Below, in pieces: positions 49,567 to 58,807 of a DNA stretch of 64,000 nt (position 1 is the stretch's first letter; each line of letters opens with the position of its first letter). The notes beneath the pieces were generated by a model, which was not told the origin of the DNA, ran no database searches, and saw only the letters and a program-made list of their open reading frames with translations. Source of the DNA: Mesorhizobium plurifarium (GTDB lineage: Bacteria > Pseudomonadota > Alphaproteobacteria > Rhizobiales > Rhizobiaceae); the NCBI GenBank assembly GCA_000824785.1, contig CCNB01000007.1, forward strand, positions 408,021-472,020, written 5' to 3'. The translations under genes and the position numbers were made by a program.

Positions 49567-51111
49567 ATGGACGGTGCGGTTCCGCTCTTCCGCATGGAAG
49601 GCATATCCAAGCGCTATGGCGGCGTCAGAGCCTTGGAAAAGGCCGATCTTGAAGTCACCGCCGGCAGCATCCACGCCATTCTCGGTGAGAACGGCGCCGG
49701 CAAGTCTACGCTGATCAAGACCATGGCGGGCGTCGTGGCGCCCGACGAAGGCCGCATGACGCTGGACGGGCGCGAGGTGAGTTTTGCCTCGCCGGCCGCC
49801 GCCAACCAGGCCGGCATCGTCTGCATCTTCCAGGAACTGTCGCTCATCCCGGAGTTGAGCGTCGCCGACAACATCGTCATTTCCGATCCACCGAAGCGCT
49901 TCGGCATGATCGACCGCGGGGCGCAGCGGCGCATCGCGGAAGAAGCGCTGGCGCGCGCCGGCGCTTCCGACATCCATCCCCGCGCCCTGGTCAAGGACCT
50001 GCCGCTGTCGCGCCGGCAGATGGTGGAGATCGCCAAGGCGCTGGCCCGCAAGCCGCGCATCCTGATCCTCGACGAAGCGACCTCTGCGCTGACGGCGGCG
50101 GATGTCGCCAAGGTCTTCGAGGTGCTGAAGCGGCTGCGCTCGGAAGGACTGGCGCTGCTCTACATCTCGCACCGCATGAACGAGATCGCCGAATTGGCCG
50201 ATCACTGCACTGTCTTCCGCAACGGCCGCAATGTCGCGAGCTACAAGGCCGGAACCAAAAGCGACAATGAGGTGGTCGAGCTCATGATCGGCCGCGAATA
50301 CAGCCACATCTTCCCGCCGAAACCCGCTGCCGCACCGGCTGCGACGCCGGTGCTCGAGGCGCGCAATCTCTCCTGGGCCGACCGGTTGGACAATATTTCG
50401 CTGAGCGTCAGGGCCGGCGAAGTGGTCGGCCTTGGCGGCCTCGACGGGCAGGGCCAGCGCGAATTGCTGCTTGCCTTTTTCGGCGTGTTGCGCGGCCTGC
50501 GCGGCGAGGTGCTGATCGACGGCAAGCAGGCTTCCATCTCCAGCCCGAAGGCAGCCAGCGACGACGGCATCGGCATGGCGCTGATCCCCGAGGATCGCAA
50601 GACCGAGGGGCTGATGCTGCCGATGACGGTGCGCGAAAACCTCTCCTTCGCGGCGCTCGACCGGCTGGCCAAGGGCGGCATCATCGATCGCGCCGCCGAA
50701 CAGCGCCTGATTGACGACATGGTCGGGCTGCTGGCGATCAAGACGGCGGGACTCGATATTCCCGTCGGCGCGCTCTCGGGCGGCAACCAGCAGAAGGTGG
50801 TCATTGCCAAATGGCTGATGCGGCAACCGCGCATCATCCTGCTCAACGACCCGACGCGCGGCATCGATGTCGGCACCAAGCAGGAAATCTACCAATTGAT
50901 GCGCAAGCTGGCGGATCAGGGCGCCGCGATCCTGTTCTATTCGACCGACTATGACGAACTGATCGGCTGCTGCGACCGCGTACTCGTGCTCTATGACGGC
51001 AGCGTCAAGCGCGAACTTGTCGGCGCCGACATCACCGAGCACGCGCTGATCGCCAGCGCGCTCAACATCCATGGCGAAGGCGCCGACATGAAGCAGGGAG
51101 CGGGCGCGTGA
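49567..51111 (+). CDS. RbsA-type sugar ABC ATPase with two nucleotide-binding domains
   Basis: A 514-residue duplicated ATPase. Domain 1: Walker A GENGAGKST, weak signature LPLSRRQMVEIA, Walker B ILILDEATSALT. Domain 2: Walker A variant GLDGQGQRE, signature LSGGNQQKVVIA, and Walker B IILLNDPTRGID, in which Asp-Glu is replaced by Asn-Asp. ATG 49567 follows TGGAGG. It drives the two permeases that follow; its stop overlaps the next GTG start. Confidence 0.86.
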   Translation: MDGAVPLFRMEGISKRYGGVRALEKADLEVTAGSIHAILGENGAGKSTLIKTMAGVVAPDEGRMTLDGREVSFASPAAANQAGIVCIFQELSLIPELSVADNIVISDPPKRFGMIDRGAQRRIAEEALARAGASDIHPRALVKDLPLSRRQMVEIAKALARKPRILILDEATSALTAADVAKVFEVLKRLRSEGLALLYISHRMNEIAELADHCTVFRNGRNVASYKAGTKSDNEVVELMIGREYSHIFPPKPAAAPAATPVLEARNLSWADRLDNISLSVRAGEVVGLGGLDGQGQRELLLAFFGVLRGLRGEVLIDGKQASISSPKAASDDGIGMALIPEDRKTEGLMLPMTVRENLSFAALDRLAKGGIIDRAAEQRLIDDMVGLLAIKTAGLDIPVGALSGGNQQKVVIAKWLMRQPRIILLNDPTRGIDVGTKQEIYQLMRKLADQGAAILFYSTDYDELIGCCDRVLVLYDGSVKRELVGADITEHALIASALNIHGEGADMKQGAGA

Positions 51112-52088
51112 AGGACTGGCGCTACTTACTGGCCGAGCAGCGCGGAACGCTGCTGGCGCTCGGCATCTTCATCGTCATGTTCATCATCTACACGACGAAC
51201 CATCCCGCGGGGTTCACCGCCAATGTCGTGCAGACGGCCGCCAACAAGGGCGTGCTTCTGGCCTTCGTCGCCATGGCGCAGACGCTGGTGGTGATCACCG
51301 CCGGCATCGACCTGTCGGTCGGCATGATCCTGCTCCTCACCAATTGCCTGGCGTCCTGGCTGGTGGTCGGCACGCCGCTGGAGACCACGCTCGGCGTGAT
51401 CGCAGTTCTTGCCGCGGGACTGGTTTGCGGAGCGATCAACGGCGCCATCGTCATCTACGGGCGCCTGCAGCCGATCGTCGCCACGATCGCCACCGGCGCT
51501 GTCTATTACGGCATCGGGCTCCTGCTGCGGCCGTTTCCGGGCGGATCGGTCAATGAAGACCTGGCCGACGCGCTGACGGGAAAGCTTTTCGACGTGATCC
51601 CGACCTCGCTGGTCGCGCTGCTCGTCGTCGTGCTGGTCGTCTGGGTGCCGTTCAGCCGTTCGGAATTCGGCCGCGCGGCTTACGCCGCGGGCTCGTCCGA
51701 AACGGCTGCCTATATGTCGGGCGTGCCGATCCGGCGCGGCAAGTTCATCGCCTATGCGCTGGCCGGCGTGCTGGCCTCGGTCGGCGGCCTGTTCCTCACC
51801 TTCTTCACCTATACGGGCGAGGCGGCCTATGCGAGCGGCAATTCCTACACGCTGTTCTCGATCGCGGCAGTCGTGCTCGGCGGCGTCTCGCTTTTCGGCG
51901 GCAAGGGCAGCGCCATCGGCGCGATCTTCGGCGCGCTCGCCTTCCGCACCATCGGCGACCTGTTGTTCGTCTTCGACTTCGATCCGCTCTGGCAGCCGCT
52001 GTTCCAGGGCGTTATCCTGCTGATCGCGGTCAGCCTCGGCGCCTTCGCGCTGTTTCGGGTACGCAACCGGTTGGAGTGGTTCCTGTGA
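51108..52088 (+). CDS. CUT2-type sugar ABC transporter permease 1
   Basis: A 326-residue permease with ITAGIDLSVGMI and GGVSLFGGKGSAIG loops and about nine helices. Start GTG 51108 overlaps the ATPase TGA, and its own TGA overlaps the GTG of permease 2 (52085), so all three are coupled. Two different permeases imply a heterodimeric pore. Confidence 0.85.
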   Translation: MKDWRYLLAEQRGTLLALGIFIVMFIIYTTNHPAGFTANVVQTAANKGVLLAFVAMAQTLVVITAGIDLSVGMILLLTNCLASWLVVGTPLETTLGVIAVLAAGLVCGAINGAIVIYGRLQPIVATIATGAVYYGIGLLLRPFPGGSVNEDLADALTGKLFDVIPTSLVALLVVVLVVWVPFSRSEFGRAAYAAGSSETAAYMSGVPIRRGKFIAYALAGVLASVGGLFLTFFTYTGEAAYASGNSYTLFSIAAVVLGGVSLFGGKGSAIGAIFGALAFRTIGDLLFVFDFDPLWQPLFQGVILLIAVSLGAFALFRVRNRLEWFL

Positions 52089-53071
52089 GCGAAACAACGC
52101 TTGGCGGCATCGCTGGCCGCATGCCGAAATTCATCCGCCGCGCCGACCCGGCGGTGCTCACGGCCTTCGCCTGCATCGTCATCCTGCTTTTGCTCGGCAG
52201 CCTCTATTCGCGCAGCTTTCTGTCGCCGGAATATCTGCTGCAGCAATTGAAGGTCGCGTCCTTCCTCGGCGTCATCGCCACCGGCATGATGCTGGTCATC
52301 CTGCTCGGCCAGATCGATCTCTCCGTGCCATGGTCCGTCGCCGCAGGCGCCATGATGGCCTGCGCTGCGGCCGCCTATGGGCCGGTCGGCATCGCCTTGG
52401 CCATTCCCTTCGGCGTGCTGTGCGGTGTGGCGATCGGCATCGTCAACGGCATCGGTGTCGCCTATCTGCGCATTCCCTCGATGATCATCACCTTGGCCAC
52501 CAACGCCGTCGCGCAAGGCCTGATGGTGGTCTACACCGGCGGTTTCTCGCCACAGGATTCGGCGACGGCGGCGATGCGCTATCTGGCGACGGGCTTCACC
52601 ATTCCAGGCGTTCCCAATGCCGTCATCATCTGGGCGCTGATCGGCGCCGCGATGGTCTTCGTCTTGACCCGCACCAGCTTCGGCCGGGCCGTCTACGGCA
52701 TCGGCAACCGCGAGCGCGCCGCCTATCTCTCGGGCATCGACACGCGCCGCATCGTGATGATCGCCTTCGCCGTCTCCGGCGGGCTGTCGGCTTTCGGCGG
52801 CGTGCTTCTGGCGGGCTATGCGTCGAAGGCGGCGCAATCCATGGGCGATGCCTATCTGCTGCCGTCGATCGCCGCCGTCGTGCTCGGCGGCACGTCGATC
52901 CTCGGCGGGCGCGGCTCCTATCTCGGGACGGTGGCCGGCGTGATCCTGATCACGCTGTTGCAGTCGATTCTCTCGGTCATGCAGATGCCCGAGGCCGGAC
53001 GGCAGATCATCTATGGCGTCGTCATCGTCGCCATGCTTCTGCTCTACGGGCGCGCGCCGGCAAGCCGCTGA
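52085..53071 (+). CDS. CUT2-type sugar ABC transporter permease 2
   Basis: A 328-residue permease, related to but distinct from permease 1 (LLGQIDLSVPWSV; GGTSILGGRGSYLG). GTG 52085 overlaps the preceding stop; the frame's upstream TTG would be internal to permease 1. It ends 44 bases before the gluconokinase ATG. Confidence 0.85.
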   Translation: MSETTLGGIAGRMPKFIRRADPAVLTAFACIVILLLLGSLYSRSFLSPEYLLQQLKVASFLGVIATGMMLVILLGQIDLSVPWSVAAGAMMACAAAAYGPVGIALAIPFGVLCGVAIGIVNGIGVAYLRIPSMIITLATNAVAQGLMVVYTGGFSPQDSATAAMRYLATGFTIPGVPNAVIIWALIGAAMVFVLTRTSFGRAVYGIGNRERAAYLSGIDTRRIVMIAFAVSGGLSAFGGVLLAGYASKAAQSMGDAYLLPSIAAVVLGGTSILGGRGSYLGTVAGVILITLLQSILSVMQMPEAGRQIIYGVVIVAMLLLYGRAPASR

Positions 53072-53115
53072 CCGTGGATGAGGCAAGCGCAGGACCGCAG
53101 ATCCCGGAGCGTCGC

Positions 53116-53619
53116 ATGAACGATCTTCGGACCGCGCCGGCCGTCGTCGTGATGGGTGTTGCCGGTTGCGGCAAGACGGCCGTCGGCGAGGCGCTCGCCG
53201 GGGCGCTTGGCGCCGACTTCATTGAAGGAGACCGGCTGCATCCGCCGGAGAACGTGGCGCGCATGGCACGCGGCGAGCCGCTGACGGACGCGCTGCGCGA
53301 GGGCTGGCTCGACGCCATAGGGGAGCACATCGCGGCCTCGGTTGCGGGCAAACGCAAAGCGGTGGCGGCATGCTCGGCGCTGAAGCGGACCTATCGCGAG
53401 CGGCTGAGCCGCTTTTGTCCGGAGATCATCTTCCTCTATCTGAAGATCGATCGCGAGACCGCCTGGCGGCGGGTCGCCAACCGCAAGGGCCATTTCATGC
53501 CCGCTAGCCTCGTCGACAGCCAGTTCGCCACGCTGGAAGAGCCCGCCGCGGACGAGCGGGCGGTGACGGTCGACGGAACCCGAAGCGTTACCGGGATTCT
53601 AAAAGAGATCGTCGGCTAG
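53116..53619 (+). CDS. gntK: Gluconokinase
   Basis: A 167-residue P-loop kinase that phosphorylates gluconate to 6-phosphogluconate. Walker A VMGVAGCGKTAVG (about 12-24), substrate motif FIEGDRLHPPENVARMARGEPLTD and the CSALKRTYRERLS segment are diagnostic of GntK. ATG 53116 after CGGAGCG is used; the frame is open far upstream within the permease gene. As the last gene of the importer operon it suggests that the imported compound is gluconate or is converted to it. Confidence 0.88.
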   Translation: MNDLRTAPAVVVMGVAGCGKTAVGEALAGALGADFIEGDRLHPPENVARMARGEPLTDALREGWLDAIGEHIAASVAGKRKAVAACSALKRTYRERLSRFCPEIIFLYLKIDRETAWRRVANRKGHFMPASLVDSQFATLEEPAADERAVTVDGTRSVTGILKEIVG

Positions 53620-53636
53620 CATCAATTGCCGGAGCT

Positions 53637-54781
53637 TCATGCCCCCTCGTTGCCGATCGCGGCCTCGGTCGGCCGCTCGGTCAGCCGCGCGGCGCTCGAC
53701 CAGGCCATCATCTGCTCCGGACAGAGTTTGAGCGTTTCCAGCATATGGTCGCGCTTCGACAGGATAAATCCCGCCTGAACGACGAGGTTCTTCCCTGCCG
53801 TGTCCTTGACAGGCGATGTGGGCGCCTCTGGACGCGCGCTCAGCTCGCCGACGATCGCCCGATATTGGCGAAAGGGGACCGTCTCGATCGTCGCCATATG
53901 AAACAGCGCCGCACCCGCGCGCGCGGCGAAGTTTGCCGGCGCCGAGGCGAGGTGGGTCCAGCCGCGCTCGCCCATGGCGGCCTCGGCGAAGGCGGAGCCG
54001 GCATAGATGGTGTTGGTCATCAGCACGACGCCGTTTGCCTTCAGCGCCTTCTGGACGCGCGTGGTGACCTGATAGGCGTCGGTGCGCTCAAAGACGATCC
54101 GGCTTTTCAGGAAGCGGTTCTCGACCTTGACCAATGGCGGATTGAGCACGCGGAAGCCGAATTGGCTCGGCGAGAAGCCGTGATACCGCGCGCTCACCTG
54201 ATGGGTATCGACGCCTGCCTCATGCAGGGCGCGCTTGCCCATGATCGTCTGCGCCGTGAACTGGTCGCACCATATGATCACCCCGCGCCCGTTGCGCAGG
54301 GCTTGTTGCAGAGCCTCGAGGCCTTCCAGCCGGATCGCCGGCGACCAGCGCCAGCCGGCGACGAGATGCGCCGCAAAGTCAGCCGCCGGCGGTGAATGGC
54401 GGCGAGTTGCGCGTCGAACATCGCTCGCGTGTCGACGGCATTGCCGAGCACTGCCCTCACCGCCACGTCGTAGCGGGCGAACTCCTTGCGAAGGTGGCGC
54501 TTGCGCCGGAGCCTGGACACCCAGCCGCAGATGGGTTCCCAACAGGAGACCGGCAGCATCGCCGCAACGCCGATATAGAAACAGGACAGCAGGCTCTCCC
54601 GCAGGTCCCGGTTGGTGAAGCGGCGCAGTTTTCCGGGGCGGATGACCTTGCGGCTGAAGAAGCGGACGGACTCGTTGCGCTCCGGCACCGGCACGTCGGC
54701 GGTGATCTCGGCATGATAGATCTCGTTCGACGTTGGCTGCCGGATGGCCCTGCGGGATTTGCCAAGCCAAGGCAGCCTCAT
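53637..54781 (-). pseudogene. LpxL-like lysophospholipid acyltransferase, frameshifted
   Basis: Two overlapping minus-strand frames make one protein only if a shift occurs near 54385-54400 (in a CGCCGGCGG run). The first frame (from ATG 54781) gives MRLPWLGKSRRAIR to QLAAIHRR; the second continues AADFAAHLVAGWRW to IGNEGA. The C-part resembles LPLAT/HtrB-type lipid A acyltransferases (GRGVIIWCDQFTAQ, FRQYRAIVGELS), though the usual HX4D/E motif is not clear. The combined length is about 380 residues. A sequencing error is possible. Confidence 0.65.
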
Positions 54782-54811
54782 GCGTCAGAGCCCCGTTTCG
54801 TCCTCTGGATA

Positions 54812-54880
54812 GAGCATGATCTTGTCCGAAAACCGGCCCCACTTTTTGCGTTCGCTGACCTTCGGTTCGGGATCATGCTC
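54812..54880. repeat. Palindromic dispersed repeat (family B, short copy 3)
   Basis: GAGCATGATC (54812-54821) and GATCATGCTC (54871-54880) are perfect inverted arms enclosing TTGTCCGAAAACCGG and TTCGGTTCGG segments. The core matches the CATG...TCCCGAAACCGG hairpin of the copies at 46700 and 47915. It lies between the acyltransferase remnant and the Rrf2 regulator gene. Confidence 0.7.
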
Positions 54881-54943
54881 AGCCGCTTTACTGCGTCGAA
54901 AGCAGACAAGCAACCAAGGAGCCGCTGCCGAGGGAGGGGCGCT

Positions 54944-55393
54944 TCAGATCTGCGAGGTGAGCTCTGCGGGGAAATCGTCGTTGTCGGCGTCGCGCATGGC
55001 GGCGAGGCTGCGGTTGTCGAGCACCTCGGCGATCGCCTGGCGCACTTCCAGCATCATGTGGCGGACCTGGCAGGTGGCCTCGTCGCAATCCTCGCAGCGC
55101 TGGTATTGCGTGCGGCTGGCGCAGGGGATCGGCGCCAGCGGCCCGTCGAGCACGCGCACGACATGGCCGATCTTGATCTCGGAAGCGGGCCGGGCGAGGC
55201 GGTAGCCGCCTTCCTTGCCCTTGCGGCTCTGGACGAAACCGGCATTGCGCAACTCGCCCAGGATCGCATCCAGGAATTTCTTCGGGATGTTGTTGGCGAC
55301 GGCGATGTCGTTGACGAATGCAAGCTGGCCAGCCGGCAGGCCGGAAAGATGCACGAGGGCCTTGAGGCCGTATTTGCCTTTTTTGGTCAGCAT
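54944..55393 (-). CDS. Rrf2-family transcriptional regulator with four cysteines
   Basis: A 149-residue winged-helix regulator (MLTKKGKYGLKALVHLSGL; recognition region NNIPKKFLDAILGELRNAGFVQSRKGKEGGYRLARP). Cys91, Cys100, Cys103 and Cys108 form a cluster that could hold an iron-sulfur centre as in IscR, or sense sulfur status like CymR. It is encoded directly downstream of sulfate-uptake genes in the same direction. Control of those genes is the natural hypothesis. Confidence 0.85.
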   Translation of the reverse strand: MLTKKGKYGLKALVHLSGLPAGQLAFVNDIAVANNIPKKFLDAILGELRNAGFVQSRKGKEGGYRLARPASEIKIGHVVRVLDGPLAPIPCASRTQYQRCEDCDEATCQVRHMMLEVRQAIAEVLDNRSLAAMRDADNDDFPAELTSQI

Positions 55394-55581
55394 GCCCGAT
55401 TCAGTTCATCAAACCCCAATGGCCCTGCATCTGGCGGTTGTTTGTGTGCAAATCATGACAGTTGACCGCCTGGCCCAATGATTTGCCCGGCAGCTTAGGC
55501 ACAAACGCGTTGATTCTTCGTAACGTTTTTCACGTTGGCCGCCGGATTTCCCCTGCGAAATGCCGGCCAGCTCAAACGAGA

Positions 55582-55601
55582 AAGCCGGCTAACGCCGGCT
55601 T
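55582..55601 (-). terminator. Terminator-like hairpin downstream of sulfate-binding gene
   Basis: AAGCCGGC (55582-55589) and GCCGGCTT (55594-55601) pair around TAAC. On the minus strand the stem is followed by TCTCGTTTG and lies about 28 bases after the stop at 55629. It separates the binding-protein gene from the Rrf2 gene. Confidence 0.55.
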
Positions 55602-55628
55602 CCCTGCGCTTCCTGATTGTGCAGGGGC

Positions 55629-56615
55629 TCAGCGGCTGCCGTAGGCCTGGTCGAGCAGTCCGCCTGCAGCGAAATGCTCCTTCTGTACCTTGTCCCAGCC
55701 GCCGAAGACGTCCTCGACGGTCAGCAGCCGGACGTCCGGGAAGTCGGCCTTGTGCTTGGCGGCCACCGTCGCGTCGCGAACCCGCAAGCCGTTCTCGGCG
55801 GCGATCTCCTGGCCGTCCGGCGTGTAGAGGAAGTCGAGATAGGTTTTGGCGAGATCGCGGCTGCCATGCTCGTCGGCGACCTTATCGACGATTGCCACCG
55901 GGAACTCGGCGAGCAGACTGACCGAAGGCGTGACCTGCTCGAATTTGTCGTCGCCATACTCCTTGCGGATGCCGCGCGTTTCCGACTCGAAGGTGATCAG
56001 CACGTCGCCGATCTCGCGCTGGACGAAAGTGGTGGTGGCTGCGCGGCCGCCGGTGTCGAAGATCGGCACGTTGTTGAAGAGCTTGGTGATGAATTCCTTC
56101 ACCTTGGCGTCGTCGCCCTTGAAGGCTTCCTTGGCGTAGGCGGTGGCGGCGAGGTAGGTGTAGCGCGCATTGCCGGACGTCTTCGGGTTCGGGAAGATCA
56201 CCTGCACGTCGTCGCGCACCAGATCGTTCCAGTCCTTGATATGCTTGGGATTGCCCGCGCGGACAAGGAATGAAGGCAAGGAATAGAAGGGCGAGGCGTT
56301 GTCCGGAAAATCCTTCTGCCAGTCGGCCGAGACAAGGCCCTTCTTAACCAGGAAGTCGACGTCGGTGACCTGGTTGAAGGTGACGACATCGGCGCCAAGA
56401 CCTTCGGCGATCGCGCGCGCCTGCGCCGAGGTGCCGGCATGCGACTGATCGATCGTGACGCCGGGGTGCTTGGCGTTGAAGGCTTTGTTGATGTCGACGA
56501 ACAGCTCGCGGCCGACGTCGTAGGATGCGTTCAAGAGCTTGTCGGCCGACCAGGCTTGGGAGGACGCGAGGACGAGACCGGCAGCTGCCGCAATGCTGAG
56601 CAATAGACGCTTCAT
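55629..56615 (-). CDS. Sulfate-family ABC substrate-binding protein (second copy, Sbp/CysP-like)
   Basis: A 328-residue periplasmic sulfate/thiosulfate-binding protein. Signal peptide cleaves near SQAWSAD, then LLNASYDVGRELF, DQSHAGTSAQARAIAEGLGADVVTFNQ and NPKTSGNARYTYLAA are family landmarks. It is downstream of cysA after a 196-base gap. The window therefore encodes two binding proteins for one membrane complex; this one may prefer a different oxyanion such as thiosulfate. Confidence 0.87.
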   Translation of the reverse strand: MKRLLLSIAAAAGLVLASSQAWSADKLLNASYDVGRELFVDINKAFNAKHPGVTIDQSHAGTSAQARAIAEGLGADVVTFNQVTDVDFLVKKGLVSADWQKDFPDNASPFYSLPSFLVRAGNPKHIKDWNDLVRDDVQVIFPNPKTSGNARYTYLAATAYAKEAFKGDDAKVKEFITKLFNNVPIFDTGGRAATTTFVQREIGDVLITFESETRGIRKEYGDDKFEQVTPSVSLLAEFPVAIVDKVADEHGSRDLAKTYLDFLYTPDGQEIAAENGLRVRDATVAAKHKADFPDVRLLTVEDVFGGWDKVQKEHFAAGGLLDQAYGSR

Positions 56616-56811
56616 GAAAACAGGCTCCCTGGAAATGGATCGAAGCTATGGCGCGACCATAGTGAGGAAAGCCTGGCCCGACGAGGCACGCACTCCGGGA
56701 GGTGAGCAAAGCTCTGGAAAATATCTCGCCGAAACAGCTCTTTGCTAGGATTTTCTTCCAAGCAGATTCATGAGTGACCCAGGCTGGGGCGCCGGAGGGC
56801 GTGAAGGTAAT

Positions 56812-57852
56812 TCAGGACTTCGGAAAAAGCTTCCAGCGCCGCGGCCTGAAGGCCACGCGGCTCTTCTGCGCGGCGGGATGGTCGACCGGCAGTTCGATCT
56901 CGACGCGCTGGCGTTCGCCGCCGACCTCGAGCTCGACGCGCCTGGTGCCGGCAACGCGGCGGCTGGCGGCAACCGTCCCGGCGATGCAGCCGCTGCAGCC
57001 GTCCAGCAGGTCGACATCGTGCGGGCGGAAGTAGAGAACAGCCTCGCCGGACGGCGCATGCGGCGCCTGCAGTCCGATCGGCCGGTCGGCGATCCAGACC
57101 TCGCCGTTCTCGACCTTGACCGGCAGCGAGCTCGACTCGCCGATGAAGGAATAGACGAAAGGCGAGTTCGGCGTGTCGTAGATATCGTCGGCGGTGCCGA
57201 CCTGCTCGATGCGGCCCTGGCTCATGACGACGACACGGTCGGCGAGCTCCAGCGCTTCTTCCTGGTCGTGCGTGACAAAGACGGTCGTATGGCCGGTGCG
57301 GTCATGGATCTCGCGCAGCCAGCGGCGCAACTCGCGGCGAACCTGCGCGTCGAGCGCGCCGAAAGGTTCGTCGAGCAGAAGCACCTTGGGCTCGATCGCC
57401 ATGGCGCGCGCCAAAGCCACGCGCTGGCGCTGGCCGCCGGAAAGCTGCGCCGGATAACGCTTTTCCAGGCCCGACAGCTGGACGAGGTCGAGCAGTTCGA
57501 GCGCCCGGCGGCGGATTTCCTGCCCCGACGGCCTCGCGGCGCCGTGCCGGACCTTCAGGCCGAAGCCGATATTGTCGGCAACCGTCATGTGGCGGAACAG
57601 CGCGTAATGCTGGAAGACGAAGCCGACATTGCGCTCCTGGATCGACTTCTGCGAGGCGTCCTCGTCGCCGAAGAAGATGGCGCCCTTGGTCGGGCGCTCC
57701 AGGCCGGCGATCAGGCGAAGCAGCGTCGTCTTGCCGGAGCCCGACGGGCCGAGCAGCGCGATGAGCTCGCCCGACTTGATGTCGAGCGATACGTCATGGA
57801 GCGCCGGAAACCGCTCGAACTCCTTGCGCACGTTGACGACACGAACTTCCAT
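56812..57852 (-). CDS. cysA: Sulfate/thiosulfate ABC transporter ATP-binding protein
   Basis: A 346-residue ATPase beginning MEVRVVNVRKEFERFPALHDVSL. Walker A GPSGSGKTT, Q-loop VFQHYALF, signature LSGGQRQRVALARAM, Walker B LLLDEPFGALD and VTHDQEEALELADRV all intact; the C-terminal regulatory domain is TOBE-like. It is last of the cysP-cysT-cysW-cysA order, separated from cysW by a palindromic repeat. Confidence 0.9.
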   Translation of the reverse strand: MEVRVVNVRKEFERFPALHDVSLDIKSGELIALLGPSGSGKTTLLRLIAGLERPTKGAIFFGDEDASQKSIQERNVGFVFQHYALFRHMTVADNIGFGLKVRHGAARPSGQEIRRRALELLDLVQLSGLEKRYPAQLSGGQRQRVALARAMAIEPKVLLLDEPFGALDAQVRRELRRWLREIHDRTGHTTVFVTHDQEEALELADRVVVMSQGRIEQVGTADDIYDTPNSPFVYSFIGESSSLPVKVENGEVWIADRPIGLQAPHAPSGEAVLYFRPHDVDLLDGCSGCIAGTVAASRRVAGTRRVELEVGGERQRVEIELPVDHPAAQKSRVAFRPRRWKLFPKS

Positions 57853-57872
57853 GCAAATCCCTCAGTTTCGTT

Positions 57873-57923
57873 GATGCATATCATTATCCCAAAACCGCTA
57901 CGCACTTTTGGGTGACATGCATC
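57873..57923. repeat. Palindromic dispersed repeat between cysW and cysA (family B, copy 4)
   Basis: GATGCAT (57873-57879) and ATGCATC (57917-57923) enclose TTATCCCAAAACCG and CGCACTTTTGGGTGACATG, a diverged form of the TCCCGAAACCGG hairpin. The element reaches into the cysW stop codon. As an RNA stem it could alter cysA expression relative to cysTW. Confidence 0.65.
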
Positions 57924-58807
57924 TAGTGTCCGCGTGTCGCGGCGATCTCGGCGCCGTAGCGCATCTCGAGAAGCGTTTTCAAGACCAGCGTCACCAGCGC
58001 CAGGCCGGCGAGCAGCGAAGCGACGGCAAAGGCGCCGACGGCGTTGTATTCGTTGTAGAGGATCTCGACATGCAGCGGCATGGTGTTGGTGAGGCCGCGT
58101 ATATGGCCCGACACCACCGAGACCGCGCCGAACTCGCCCATGGCGCGCGCATTGCACAGAAGCACGCCGTAGAGCAGCCCCCATTTGACGTTGGGCAGCG
58201 TCACATACCAGAAGGCCTGCCAGCCGCTGGCACCCAGCGAAAGCGCCGCCTCTTCGTCGCCATTGCCCTGTTCCTGCATCAGCGGGATCAGCTCGCGCGC
58301 GACGAAGGGGAAAGTGACGAAAATGGTAGCCAGCACGATGCCGGGCACGGCGAAAAGGATGACGATGCCATGCGCCTTCAGCCAGGCACCGAGCAGTCCC
58401 TGCGCGCCGAAGAGGAGCACATAGACCAGGCCGGAAATGACCGGCGAGACCGAGAAGGGCAAGTCGATGAGCGTTGTCAGAAACGCCTTGCCCTTGAACT
58501 CGAACTTGGCGATCGCCCAAGCGGCCGAGATGCCGAAGATGACGTTCAGCGGCACCGAGATCGCCGCCACCAGCAAGGTCAGGCGGATGGCCGACCGCGT
58601 GTCGGGGCCGGAAAGGGCTTCCGTGTAGGCGCCGATGCCTTTGGCAAGCGCCTCGTGGAAGACGACGATCAGCGGCAAAAGCAGGAAGACGGCGAGGAAG
58701 GCCAGGGCGATTGCCATCAGCACGGCCTTGACGGGCCGGCTTTCGGTTACCGCGGCCGACTGGCTCTCGTGATGCGGCTCGTAGGATTTGATCTCGGGAT
58801 CAGCCAT
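57923..58807 (-). CDS. cysW: Sulfate/thiosulfate ABC transporter permease CysW
   Basis: A 294-residue permease with six helices, a 30-residue hydrophilic N-terminus ([13 protein letters not shown]) and the segments [20 protein letters not shown] and [21 protein letters not shown] that are distinctive of CysW. The EAA region reads [22 protein letters not shown]. It overlaps the cysT stop by eight bases (58800-58807). Confidence 0.9.
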   Translation of the reverse strand: MADPEIKSYEPHHESQSAAVTESRPVKAVLMAIALAFLAVFLLLPLIVVFHEALAKGIGAYTEALSGPDTRSAIRLTLLVAAISVPLNVIFGISAAWAIAKFEFKGKAFLTTLIDLPFSVSPVISGLVYVLLFGAQGLLGAWLKAHGIVILFAVPGIVLATIFVTFPFVARELIPLMQEQGNGDEEAALSLGASGWQAFWYVTLPNVKWGLLYGVLLCNARAMGEFGAVSVVSGHIRGLTNTMPLHVEILYNEYNAVGAFAVASLLAGLALVTLVLKTLLEMRYGAEIAATRGH

